Assembly (NCBI GenBank): GCA_913041895.1
Contig: CAJWKQ010000012.1
Span: 1-33,208 of the forward strand
Length of the DNA stretch: 33,208 bases
Reading direction: 5' to 3'
From: an uncultured Verrucomicrobiales bacterium
Lineage (GTDB): Bacteria; Verrucomicrobiota; Verrucomicrobiia; Limisphaerales; UBA1100
Shown here: positions 1-7,918 of the stretch, piece by piece
Layout of the letters: each line of letters starts with the position of its first letter
Position numbering within the stretch: the first letter of the stretch is position 1
The notes under the pieces: generated by a model
Seen by the model: the letters and a program-made list of their open reading frames with translations, nothing else
Databases searched by the model: none
What the model was told of the DNA's origin: nothing
Made by a program: the position numbers and the translations under genes

Positions 1-2761
1 GTGGTTTTCCTGTGAGCGCGTTGTGTAGGGCTCGGTGAAGACGATTAAGGCGTACAGGTTTGAAGAGTGTGCAGCTAATGCCCAGCGTGCGAAGTATGTC
101 GGGGTCGACATTGTGCCGGCGTGTGGTAAGTAATACTATTTTTGATTGCTGATATTTAGGGTTAGCGTGTATTTCCTGTACTAGATCTAAACAATCCACG
201 TCTTTCAAGGTTAGATCTATAAGGACTAGATTATACGCTTCATTTCCAGCCAAGATTACCTTAGCTGTAGTGCCTTTGCTTGCGCAGGCTGCCTTCATCC
301 CCATGTATTCCGTGTATTGCGAAATGGAGTCACGAGCGAATTGGTTAGGGACAATAAGCAGGATGCTTTTGTCTTTGAGCTCTTCATTGCGGTAATTATC
401 TTGATTGCCCGTTTCTTCAAGAACCGCTGTAAAATGAAATTCTGAGCCTTCGCCAGGCTTGCTATTTACCCACATGTTCCCATTCATCATTTCAGCTAGC
501 TGCCTAGAGATTGATAGGCCGAGACCGGTTCCGCCGTATCGTCTAGTGATCGATCCATCCGCTTGGCGGAACGCGTCAAATATTTTCTCACTCATTTTAT
601 CACTTATCCCGATGCCTGTGTCTCGGACAGTGAACTGGAGTTTAACACCAGCACTTGTGCGTTCGACTATTTTCACAGATGTTTGGACTTCTCCTTCATC
701 AGTGAATTTAACAGCGTTGCTGACAAGATTGAGGATTATTTGTCGCAGCCGTCCGGGGTCTCCTCGATATTGTCTGTCAATTTCGGTTGGTATGTGACAG
801 TTGAGTTCAATATGGTTTGATTCGGCTCTAAGTGAGTGGAGCTCAACAGCTTCTTCGACCACTTGGCGAAGTGAAAAGTCGTTTTCTTCTAATTCCAAGC
901 AGTCTGCTTCGATTTTTGATACGTCTAGAATATCATTTAAAATTTCAAGCAGTGCGTCAGCGCTGGTGCGCACCGTTTGAGCGTATTCGTGTTGTTCATC
1001 TGAGAGCTCGGAAGTAAGTAATAAATCGATCATTCCCATAATGCCATTCATGGGGGTTCGAATCTCATGACTCATTACGGCGAGAAACCTTGTTTTCATT
1101 TGAGCTGCCTCTAAGGCTAAATCTCTTGCTCGGGCCGTTTCCTGTTCGGCGAGTTTCAGGGCAGTGATATCACGTGAGATGCCGATAATGCCCGTAATAA
1201 TGCCAGAGCGGTTAGAGAAAGGAACTTTTGTTACTGAGGCCCATATATCCCTGCCGTTTTCATCAGTCTGTTTTTCAACTTTGTTAACGATTGGTTTGCC
1301 TGTAAGGATGACTCTTTGTTCGTCTTCGTGAAAAATTTTTGCGTGATTGCTTGGGTGGAAATCGTAATCAGTTTTGCCAATTATCTCTTTAGGGGATGAT
1401 AGTCCGAGGCGTTTAGCTAGAGCAGTACTGCCTTTAATAAAACGAGATTCAGTATCTTTAATATAGATTCGGTCTGGCACATTATCGAGGAGAGCACTAA
1501 GGAGATCTCTTTCTTGTGCAAGCTGCTCCTCCATCTGATGACGTTCGGTTACATCCCAAAACATACATTGAATTCCATTAATTTCTCCGGAAGAATCAAA
1601 TAATGGAGTTTTTACTGTTTCAATATGAATATCGTGATCAGCTCCGCCTGCTCCTGTATGTATTTCGGTGGTTGCGTAAGTTTCGGAAGTTTGTACTACT
1701 CGTAGATCATCATTTCTGTATTTGTCTGCGAGGTGTTTAGGGGAAAGGTCGTAATCAGTTTTACCCAAAATTTCATCTAAGGGTTTATTTACTGTTTGGC
1801 AAAACTTCTGGTTAGCAAAAGTAAACTCTCCTTTCAGATTTTTTCGGACAATGTTTTGAGGAATTGACTCAACTAGTGAGTGGTAAAGAAGCTCTGAGTC
1901 GCGCAGAGCTTTACTAGTCCGCTTCTGTTCAGTAATATCAACGACCGTTCCTTCGTAATATAAGACCTCATCCTTTGTATTTTTAACAGCTCGGACGTTT
2001 TCTGATATCCAAATTATTTCTCCATCACGTCGTCGTGCTCGTGATTCAAAATTATGTATTACATCGGTTTTTTGTATCAGATCAATAAACTCGCCTCGTC
2101 GACCTGGGTCCTCGTACACGTCCTTTCCGATGTCGGAGAAGCAGTCAATTAGGTCATCGGGTGATTCGTAACCATAAATCTGAGCGAGCTTTGGGTTTGC
2201 TGATATGAATTTGCCGTCACTGGTGGTTTGGAAAATACCTTCTTGGACATTTTCGAATATACTACGATATTTTCCATCGCTTACCTCTTCTTTCGTCTGG
2301 TGTTTTTGATTAATATAATTTTCTTCCTGCAGAGAAATTCGCAGAATTTCTTCGATCTGTTTTACTATCAAGGTGAGGGCCGAGATTGTTGCGTCTGTAA
2401 GTTTTCCTGGTTTGTTGTTTGCAACCCATAATGTTCCTTTGCTTGAGTTATTTACTTTAACCGGAAAAGCCGCGTAGAAACGTATTTCGTCGAATAATTC
2501 CGATAAAAATATCTTCGTTCGGGGGTCTTGGTTAACATCTTCAATAATTAGGGGTTGGGTCGAATTCTTAGTGAGCTCATATAATGGGAGCATCTTACTG
2601 GAGTGCTGGATGTCTATCTCAAAAAACACAGACCGGTCCGGATATGTACCGGATTGATAGCTTAGTCCTGCAAATCGATTGCCAGTAATGATGCTCGATA
2701 ATTCTACTAATCCTGAGAGCAAAAGAGTTAGTTCTTTTGGTGATGTGTTGTTTTCGCTCAA
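1..2761 (-). CDS. hybrid sensor histidine kinase, GAF-PAS-PAS-PAS-HisKA-HATPase-REC (partial, runs off left edge)
   Basis: An open frame on the minus strand has no stop from 2861 down to position 1. It autophosphorylates in response to signals sensed by its N-terminal domains. Counting from a TTG at 2761, I read a GAF-like domain (about 10-150), three PAS domains (about 160-290, 298-415, 421-545), a HisKA H-box VMSHEIRTPMNG with the phosphoacceptor at H565, and an HATPase with N-box NLVSNAVKFT, G1 DTGIGIS and G2 GGTGLGLS. A receiver domain follows (about 800-915) with the acceptor D849, LLTT and FKP conserved. The usual acidic pair at the receiver's first strand is replaced (ILLIVPNQ), so this receiver may phosphorylate poorly. 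No transmembrane segment is seen, so it is probably cytoplasmic. No ATG fits the start: TTG 2761 has AAGG 4 nt upstream, and TTG 2836 is the alternative. The product continues beyond the window, perhaps into a second receiver or an HPt domain. Confidence 0.88.
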   Translation of the reverse strand, partial: MSENNTSPKELTLLLSGLVELSSIITGNRFAGLSYQSGTYPDRSVFFEIDIQHSSKMLPLYELTKNSTQPLIIEDVNQDPRTKIFLSELFDEIRFYAAFPVKVNNSSKGTLWVANNKPGKLTDATISALTLIVKQIEEILRISLQEENYINQKHQTKEEVSDGKYRSIFENVQEGIFQTTSDGKFISANPKLAQIYGYESPDDLIDCFSDIGKDVYEDPGRRGEFIDLIQKTDVIHNFESRARRRDGEIIWISENVRAVKNTKDEVLYYEGTVVDITEQKRTSKALRDSELLYHSLVESIPQNIVRKNLKGEFTFANQKFCQTVNKPLDEILGKTDYDLSPKHLADKYRNDDLRVVQTSETYATTEIHTGAGGADHDIHIETVKTPLFDSSGEINGIQCMFWDVTERHQMEEQLAQERDLLSALLDNVPDRIYIKDTESRFIKGSTALAKRLGLSSPKEIIGKTDYDFHPSNHAKIFHEDEQRVILTGKPIVNKVEKQTDENGRDIWASVTKVPFSNRSGIITGIIGISRDITALKLAEQETARARDLALEAAQMKTRFLAVMSHEIRTPMNGIMGMIDLLLTSELSDEQHEYAQTVRTSADALLEILNDILDVSKIEADCLELEENDFSLRQVVEEAVELHSLRAESNHIELNCHIPTEIDRQYRGDPGRLRQIILNLVSNAVKFTDEGEVQTSVKIVERTSAGVKLQFTVRDTGIGISDKMSEKIFDAFRQADGSITRRYGGTGLGLSISRQLAEMMNGNMWVNSKPGEGSEFHFTAVLEETGNQDNYRNEELKDKSILLIVPNQFARDSISQYTEYMGMKAACASKGTTAKVILAGNEAYNLVLIDLTLKDVDCLDLVQEIHANPKYQQSKIVLLTTRRHNVDPDILRTLGISCTLFKPVRLNRLHRALHNALTGKP

Positions 2762-2869
2762 TATACCTTCGCCAAATAATAGAATTCGTACCCTGCAGAC
2801 TGAGTGAATACTCTCATCGACGCTTTTGCATGGCAAGGAAGCTCTGTTAATAACGTGATCCTAGTGTTC

Positions 2870-2898
2870 TTGACGGTGATTAAGCAAAGTCGTAGAAG
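2870..2898 (+). promoter_or_regulatory. candidate sigma70-type promoter for the 2934 lipoprotein
   Basis: TTGACG (2870-2875) is separated by 17 nt from TAGAAG (2893-2898). This would start transcription near 2905 and give a leader of about 28 nt carrying the strong SD. The -10 matches the consensus at only four of six positions. Confidence 0.35.
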
Positions 2899-2933
2899 TT
2901 GGTAGTGCTCACGCACGAAAGGAGGTTAATGTA

Positions 2934-3311
2934 ATGAAACAATTTTTGGCTATTATATATCTAATGTCTTTGGCTGTTTTTCAAACAGGATGTTTGGGCG
3001 TGGTTGCGGCAGGGGCAGGGGCAGGTGGTGGATTATACGTTACTGGCGATTTGAAGGTTAGGTCTGAAAAGTCCGTTGATCAGGTAATGATGGCCATTGA
3101 GAAAACATGTGGTGATTTAAAGTTTAAGGTAGCCAAAAAAGAGTTAAGGCCTCTGAGGGGGCTTATTATTGCTGACGGTGATTTTGGTCGAGTAACGTTT
3201 GTCGCGAAAGCAAAGTCGACTGAATTAACGGATATCTCCATTAGGGTAGGCTTTGCAGGGGATAAAGGAGCTCAAGATTTTATATACAAAGAGCTTAAGC
3301 CTCAGCTATAG
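2934..3311 (+). CDS. DUF3568-like small lipoprotein
   Basis: A 125-residue protein. The signal peptide ends in a lipobox FQTGC with the lipidated cysteine at residue 20, followed by a Gly/Ala-rich stretch (GVVAAGAGAGGGLYVTG). The remaining ~85 residues read like the DUF3568 pattern, in which a conserved small domain with alternating strands follows the lipobox: S-V-D-Q-V, then a basic stretch, then T-D-I-S-I-R-V-G-F-A-G-D. The start is well supported by GAAAGGAGGT at 2917-2926, 8 nt before the ATG. The gene stands alone between a divergent kinase and the convergent accD, whose 3' end it overlaps by 17 bp. The role is unknown; members are probably anchored in a membrane. The lipoprotein call is firm, the family assignment likely. 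Confidence 0.85.
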   Translation: MKQFLAIIYLMSLAVFQTGCLGVVAAGAGAGGGLYVTGDLKVRSEKSVDQVMMAIEKTCGDLKFKVAKKELRPLRGLIIADGDFGRVTFVAKAKSTELTDISIRVGFAGDKGAQDFIYKELKPQL

Positions 3312-4239
3312 TCTGATTGCCTACATTCAGACAAAGGTAGTCTAGGTACTCCGTTAATTGTTTTTTCATTTCCGATCTATTTACAATGGAATCGATTAGC
3401 CCACGTTCCATTAGGAACTCTGCGGTTTGAAAGCCTTCTGGCAGTTCGCTTTGGGTTGTATCCTTAATTACACGAGGTCCTGCGAATCCAATCATTGCCT
3501 TTGGTTCTGAGATTATTATATCGCCTAGGCTAGCATAGCTTGCCATTACACCTGCCGTTGTTGGGTGCGTGAGGACGCTAATATAGGGAAGGCCTTTCCG
3601 TCCGTGGAATGCAATAGCTGCACTGGTTTTGGCTAGTTGCATCAGGCTGAACATCCCCTCGTACATACGGGCGCCGCCGCTGCTACTGATAATAATAGCT
3701 GGAAGATTGTTTTCAGTTGCCATTTCTATCATTCTCGTAATTTTTTCTCCTACCACAGACCCCATTGATCCGCCTAGAAACCCGAAGTCCATTACTCCTA
3801 GGGCAACTTTATGTTCTCCCATATTTCCAGCTCCCGTAATGACTGCATCCTTAAGGCCTGTCTTATCACGGTGTTTTTCTAGTTTTTCGGCATATGCGGC
3901 TGTGCCTGTGAATTCTAGAGTATCAACACTGGTCATGCTTTCATCAATCTCTAAGAAGGATCCTGGTTCTGTTAATGAATTAATACGAGTCCATGCTGAA
4001 ATTGGAAAATGATGGTTGCAGTTACAGCAGACATTTAAATTTTCATCCAGCTCCCTATCAAAAATCATCTCACTGCAACTCGGGCACTTGGTCCATAGTC
4101 CTTGTGGAATTTCACGCTTTCGGTTTTTCCCTGGGTTAACAGGCTTTTTTTCAATTGTTTTTTCAACATCAACCGAAGGCGGCGTGACCGCTGGTTCGGA
4201 TGTCTCTAAGCCCAGTGTTTTTTTAGGTGTTTCTCCCAT
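3295..4239 (-). CDS. accD: acetyl-CoA carboxylase carboxyltransferase subunit beta
   Basis: A 314-residue subunit that, with AccA, transfers the carboxyl group from carboxybiotin to acetyl-CoA in the first step of fatty acid synthesis. The N-terminal zinc ribbon is complete (C52-x2-C55 and C71-x2-C74), followed by the crotonase-like carboxyltransferase fold with SSGGARMYEG and the GFAGPRVI segment. A ~45-residue Pro/Lys/Glu-rich extension precedes the zinc ribbon, longer than in E. coli AccD, and is probably disordered. It lies downstream of comF by 47 bp in the same direction, so it is probably the last gene of a CPBP-comF-accD operon. Its last 17 bp overlap the convergent lipoprotein gene. 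Confidence 0.96.
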   Translation of the reverse strand: MGETPKKTLGLETSEPAVTPPSVDVEKTIEKKPVNPGKNRKREIPQGLWTKCPSCSEMIFDRELDENLNVCCNCNHHFPISAWTRINSLTEPGSFLEIDESMTSVDTLEFTGTAAYAEKLEKHRDKTGLKDAVITGAGNMGEHKVALGVMDFGFLGGSMGSVVGEKITRMIEMATENNLPAIIISSSGGARMYEGMFSLMQLAKTSAAIAFHGRKGLPYISVLTHPTTAGVMASYASLGDIIISEPKAMIGFAGPRVIKDTTQSELPEGFQTAEFLMERGLIDSIVNRSEMKKQLTEYLDYLCLNVGNQTIAEA

Positions 4240-4286
4240 CTTGGTATAAAACCCTCTAGGGCGAATATGTTGAACGAGTCAAACTG

Positions 4287-5030
4287 TTAAGAACAAGCAT
4301 AATCTAGGGGCATTCCACGGGTTAATGTGAAAATTTCTACTGCTACTGCTCCGTTTTGAATCAGTGTCCTTGCACACTCATTCACAGTTGCGCCAGTTGT
4401 CATAACATCATCAACAATTAAAAACCGGCCATTATTTATTTTTTCTAGGCAAGTGAAGGCATCTTTAACATTTTTCGTACGCATGTTTTTTGTCAACATT
4501 GTTTGCGATTGCGTGGCTCTAGTTCGTTTTAGTAACTTGGTGTTAACTGGGGATTTAATGTAATGCGACGCAATATGGGCAATTGTTTCTGACTGATTTA
4601 TGCCTCTTTCTCGTTGTTTTACCGGATAAAGTGGCACCGGGATAATGGCATGAGGTCGCGTGTTGAGATCTAGTTTTAATATATCATTAAGCCAAGTCTC
4701 AATAAGTGGCTCAAAGTACTCATGTTGGTTGTATTTTAATTGATGGACAATTGCTCTTGGTACGCCTTCCGCCATAAAAAGGGACCTAGCTTTAGAGAAT
4801 TTCATTTTTAAGCAAAAATTACAGTTCGGGGCTGATTGGCGTTCATTACTACATGGTGTTCCACATTTGAGGCACCATGGAGCAGAAACCCTTTTAGTTT
4901 GTTTTCGGCAGCGCCTGCACACGTAGCCGTCATTAGTCGTTAAGACGTGTGATTCACAGAATTGGCAAACATTTGGGTAGAGCAACAGGTCAACCGGGAG
5001 CATCAAGGTTTTGGCTAGATTGCCTATCAT
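4287..5030 (-). CDS. comF: ComF family phosphoribosyltransferase-like protein
   Basis: A 247-residue protein with an N-terminal cysteine-rich zinc module (C22-x2-C25, C38-x2-C41, C53-x2-C56, C70-x2-C73) and a type I phosphoribosyltransferase domain. The PRPP-binding loop is FLIVDDVMTTGATV, with D207-D208 and T211-T212-G213. ComF/GntX proteins are linked to DNA uptake or to use of extracellular DNA, but the reaction is not established. The start codon lies inside the upstream CPBP gene (41 bp overlap), so translation is probably coupled. Length and motif order are typical for the family. Confidence 0.93.
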   Translation of the reverse strand: MIGNLAKTLMLPVDLLLYPNVCQFCESHVLTTNDGYVCRRCRKQTKRVSAPWCLKCGTPCSNERQSAPNCNFCLKMKFSKARSLFMAEGVPRAIVHQLKYNQHEYFEPLIETWLNDILKLDLNTRPHAIIPVPLYPVKQRERGINQSETIAHIASHYIKSPVNTKLLKRTRATQSQTMLTKNMRTKNVKDAFTCLEKINNGRFLIVDDVMTTGATVNECARTLIQNGAVAVEIFTLTRGMPLDYACS

Positions 5031-5898
5031 TTGGCCTAATAATATACCATAGCATTACCGCTAGCAAGGGGGTCGCTATCCACCCATCGATTGTTTTATT
5101 GTCGCCCCACATGATATTGAAATTAACAGGTTTGGTCAGGAATCCATTGGTTTTTATGGCGATAATCCACCCGGCATGTACTCCAATAGCACAGTAGAGG
5201 TTTCCAGTTCTTTGAGTTACTGCGGCAAGGATAAATCCAGCAAGAACAAGATTGGCGTAGTGCGCTATCCAGAATGGGTCATTTGCAAAGTCATGTATGA
5301 ATTGAGGGAAAGCAGTGAACCCACTCATCCACGAGATCTCTGTAACGGATGGCCTTTGGTCAATGAAGTGTACACTAGCAAATATAATTGCACTAATCAT
5401 TGCGGCCATACGCCAATCCATGTCACGCCTTAATAGGCTAAAGAGCATCCCACGGAACAGTGTTTCCTCAATTATGCCAACAAGAATCGCAGCCAATAAA
5501 GTGTTTATCCAATGGTTGATCCATGTAGTTAATTGAGCATCAGGGCGAAATTCTCGCGCATCAAAAATAATGGAAAGAGCGGCAATCGCTGTAACAGAGG
5601 CCAATCCTATAAGAATTCCTTGAGCGATGATTGGTTCGTTTCCAGAGGGTTTGGCCCAGCCCAACTCCTTCCATGATTTTATGTGGGTTACTCGCCAGAG
5701 TATGCACAGTCCGGACAGTGCCAGGAGCATAAGGCATCGATTGTAATAGCGGTGAAAATCATCATGTGATTCAAGAAAGTTTAAAAAACTTAGTAGGGGG
5801 ATGTCTGAAAAGACTCCCATCCAGACTATTGGAGAGATGATAGCTGCGCCAATGAAAACTCCAATGATATAAATAAGAATGGCAACAGTATTGCGCAT
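4990..5898 (-). CDS. CPBP family intramembrane glutamic protease
   Basis: A 302-residue polytopic membrane protein with about eight hydrophobic segments. Motif 1 is E144-E145-T-L-F-R149, motif 2 is F173-A-S-V-H177, and a later segment carries NLVLAGF and GVHAGW, together matching the CPBP (Rce1-like, Abi) active-site set. Bacterial members are thought to act as intramembrane proteases in protein maturation, bacteriocin immunity or signalling; the substrate cannot be told here. It opens the minus-strand operon that continues with comF and accD. It is divergent from the degenerate kinase at 6014/6053. Confidence 0.9.
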   Translation of the reverse strand: MRNTVAILIYIIGVFIGAAIISPIVWMGVFSDIPLLSFLNFLESHDDFHRYYNRCLMLLALSGLCILWRVTHIKSWKELGWAKPSGNEPIIAQGILIGLASVTAIAALSIIFDAREFRPDAQLTTWINHWINTLLAAILVGIIEETLFRGMLFSLLRRDMDWRMAAMISAIIFASVHFIDQRPSVTEISWMSGFTAFPQFIHDFANDPFWIAHYANLVLAGFILAAVTQRTGNLYCAIGVHAGWIIAIKTNGFLTKPVNFNIMWGDNKTIDGWIATPLLAVMLWYIIRPNDRQSSQNLDAPG

Positions 5899-6052
5899 GA
5901 TCCTTAGGAGTGACTACACATTCATGAGCCTTAGGCCAAGAGATTTTTGTTGAATCAAATCTTTCTACATAGTTCGATCTCTGTCGCTTTTAATACTTAT
6001 ATGAGGTGATAATATCGAACTAGTTGAGAACAAAAAATTTGGAGATTACAGG

Positions 6053-6844
6053 TTGCTTGAGCGTATTGCTAAAGGCGGTCTGGCTACAATTTGGTTGGCT
6101 AGTAACTCCAATGGGGAAACCGTCGCGCTTAGAATCATGCACGACAATTTTAAATCCAGTTCGTCCGGGCCTAAGCTGTTTCAAAGAGGCTGCGAAGTTA
6201 TGGAGGCCATGCCTAACCACCCTAATATCGTTCAGTTTTACTCAATGGGTAAGGAGTCGGGGCGTGAATATGCTGTTATAGAATATATTGAAGGACCGTG
6301 CCTTAGAGAGATGATGGTTCGCAAGGATCCTCGTCTTGAGGCCATTCTGAGTGATATTGTTGTTGAGATGGCAGGGGCAATCGAGCATGTGCATGACAAC
6401 CGGTTTATGCATTTGGATATAAAGCCTGAGAACATTATAGTTAGTCGAGGCGGAAAGTCATATTTGTGTGACTTTGATACAGCTCACCGGATACCGGATA
6501 GGCCGTCCAAAATCGAAAAAAAATCGGGAACTCCATTTTATATGTCACCTGAATTGACGAATGGTTGGGCATTTGATCATCGGGCAGATATATATGCTTT
6601 TGGGGTTACTGTTTATGAGCTATTGACCGGTGTTAAGCCATTCGAGGGTCAAACGCAGAAAGCAATGTTGGCTAATCAGCTCAATCAACGTTATCGCATT
6701 CGTGAGTTAAGAAATTTTAATACTAATATTCCTATCAAGCTGGACGAATTGATCATTAAGTGTTTGGACTTCATTCCCGAGAAACGCCCTCCAAATATGA
6801 CCATATTGGTTCGTGAGATACATCGCATCATGGGTGTCAGATGA
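6053..6844 (+). CDS. divergent Hanks-type protein kinase, probable pseudokinase
   Basis: A 263-residue single-domain kinase without membrane segment. The overall fold signature is clear: HLDIKPENII (D122, K124, N127), CDFDTAH (D140), GTPFYMSPEL, and DIYAFGVTVYELLTG. Several catalytic positions are altered. The glycine loop reads AKGGLATIW, so two of three glycines are changed. The beta-3 lysine is arginine (VALR, R27), HRD is HLD, and DFG is DFD. It may bind nucleotide weakly or act as a scaffold. The start is uncertain. TTG 6053 has GGAG 8 nt upstream but cuts into the first strand (GDYRLLERIAKGG). The only other start before the in-frame stop at 6002 would be a rare ATC at 6014, behind GAGGTG. 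The stop overlaps the next gene's ATG (ATGA), so the two are coupled. Confidence 0.85.
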   Translation: MLERIAKGGLATIWLASNSNGETVALRIMHDNFKSSSSGPKLFQRGCEVMEAMPNHPNIVQFYSMGKESGREYAVIEYIEGPCLREMMVRKDPRLEAILSDIVVEMAGAIEHVHDNRFMHLDIKPENIIVSRGGKSYLCDFDTAHRIPDRPSKIEKKSGTPFYMSPELTNGWAFDHRADIYAFGVTVYELLTGVKPFEGQTQKAMLANQLNQRYRIRELRNFNTNIPIKLDELIIKCLDFIPEKRPPNMTILVREIHRIMGVR

Positions 6845-7857
6845 ATCGTGATGGGCTTGGTAGATATTGGTTTCTAGCTGGGTTGATTGTTCTTATTCCG
6901 ATCGGACTTTTGGCGCCGGAGTTCGGTATTTCAATCAAGCAAAACAAATGGGCGGTTCCAGTTTGTGTTGGAGCTATGCTCGGAATTGCAGGCTTTACCA
7001 TGGACACCTCGATGCTGGTGAAGCAGTCGATAAATATTCGTGCAATTGCTCCAGTTATTTTCTGTACATATATCCTGAGTCCAATCGTTGCATACGGTTT
7101 AGCACACTTGTTTACTCCTAAGGGAGATGTGCATTTTGTCACTGCTATGATGATAATGGCGGCGCAGGCCAGCAGTCTGGCTTCGGCCATTGCGCTGACT
7201 ATGATGGCGGGGGGGAACAGGGAGCTGGCGTTGATTTGCACGCTTATATCTAATTCAACTACGGTGGTTCTCACCCCCTACATATTGAGGATATCAGTTG
7301 ATGCAAATGTTGAATTCCAGGTTTACGAGATGATCTCCAAAATGTTTCTAGTTGTCTTGATTCCGGTCATAATAGGACAAATTTTAAGAAAATTTATTTG
7401 GGAAAAGGTCGAGTCTGTCATGCCGGCAATTAAATTAATTCCCCAGATGATCATCTTACTATTTGTGTACACTGGTTTTGCGTCCGGGGCTGGCCAGCTT
7501 ATGACAGATGGATCTTTGGTGATAAGATTTTCAGCTGCCTGCATTCTGCTGCATTTAATTTTGCTCGTGTTCACCGTAATAATTTCAAATTTGTTAAAAC
7601 TCGAATGGCCGGAAAAAACAGCTGTGATCTTTTGTGGTTCTCAAAAAACACTTCCTAATGGTATTTACATTTGGAACAACTTTTTCCAGTCCAACCCTTA
7701 TGGGGCAGTGCCTTTGGTTTTATATCATTTATTTCAATTGGTATTGGCAATTTTGTTGGTTCCAAAATTCGAGAAATTCAATGGAGGAGATGGCAATGAT
7801 GAGGAGTCGGAGCATTCGGCTCCAGTTGGATGCCTTGGTTCTGTGGAGGGAAAATAA
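6841..7857 (+). CDS. SBF-like (SLC10A7-type) transporter
   Basis: A 338-residue membrane protein with about ten hydrophobic segments. The N-terminal LAPEFGISIK, then AMLGIAGFTMDTS, and the FCGSQKTLPNG signature (residues 264-272) in the second half match the SBF-like/bile acid:sodium symporter group within the CPA/AT-type superfamily. The substrate is unknown, and a sodium-coupled organic anion is only the family expectation. It overlaps the kinase gene by 4 bp and precedes a dicarboxylate symporter by 61 bp. The polar, acidic C-terminal tail (GGDGNDEESEHS) is probably cytoplasmic. Confidence 0.82.
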   Translation: MNRDGLGRYWFLAGLIVLIPIGLLAPEFGISIKQNKWAVPVCVGAMLGIAGFTMDTSMLVKQSINIRAIAPVIFCTYILSPIVAYGLAHLFTPKGDVHFVTAMMIMAAQASSLASAIALTMMAGGNRELALICTLISNSTTVVLTPYILRISVDANVEFQVYEMISKMFLVVLIPVIIGQILRKFIWEKVESVMPAIKLIPQMIILLFVYTGFASGAGQLMTDGSLVIRFSAACILLHLILLVFTVIISNLLKLEWPEKTAVIFCGSQKTLPNGIYIWNNFFQSNPYGAVPLVLYHLFQLVLAILLVPKFEKFNGGDGNDEESEHSAPVGCLGSVEGK

Positions 7858-7918
7858 TTGCGCTCCTGAATATACGTAGTTAGTTTGCAGGTACCCAACG
7901 CTTATTTTAAATTTATTT

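Noticed and set aside
459-820. Plus-strand reading frames inside the histidine kinase
   Set aside because: They lie opposite the conserved HATPase and give low-complexity products without SD or known motifs.
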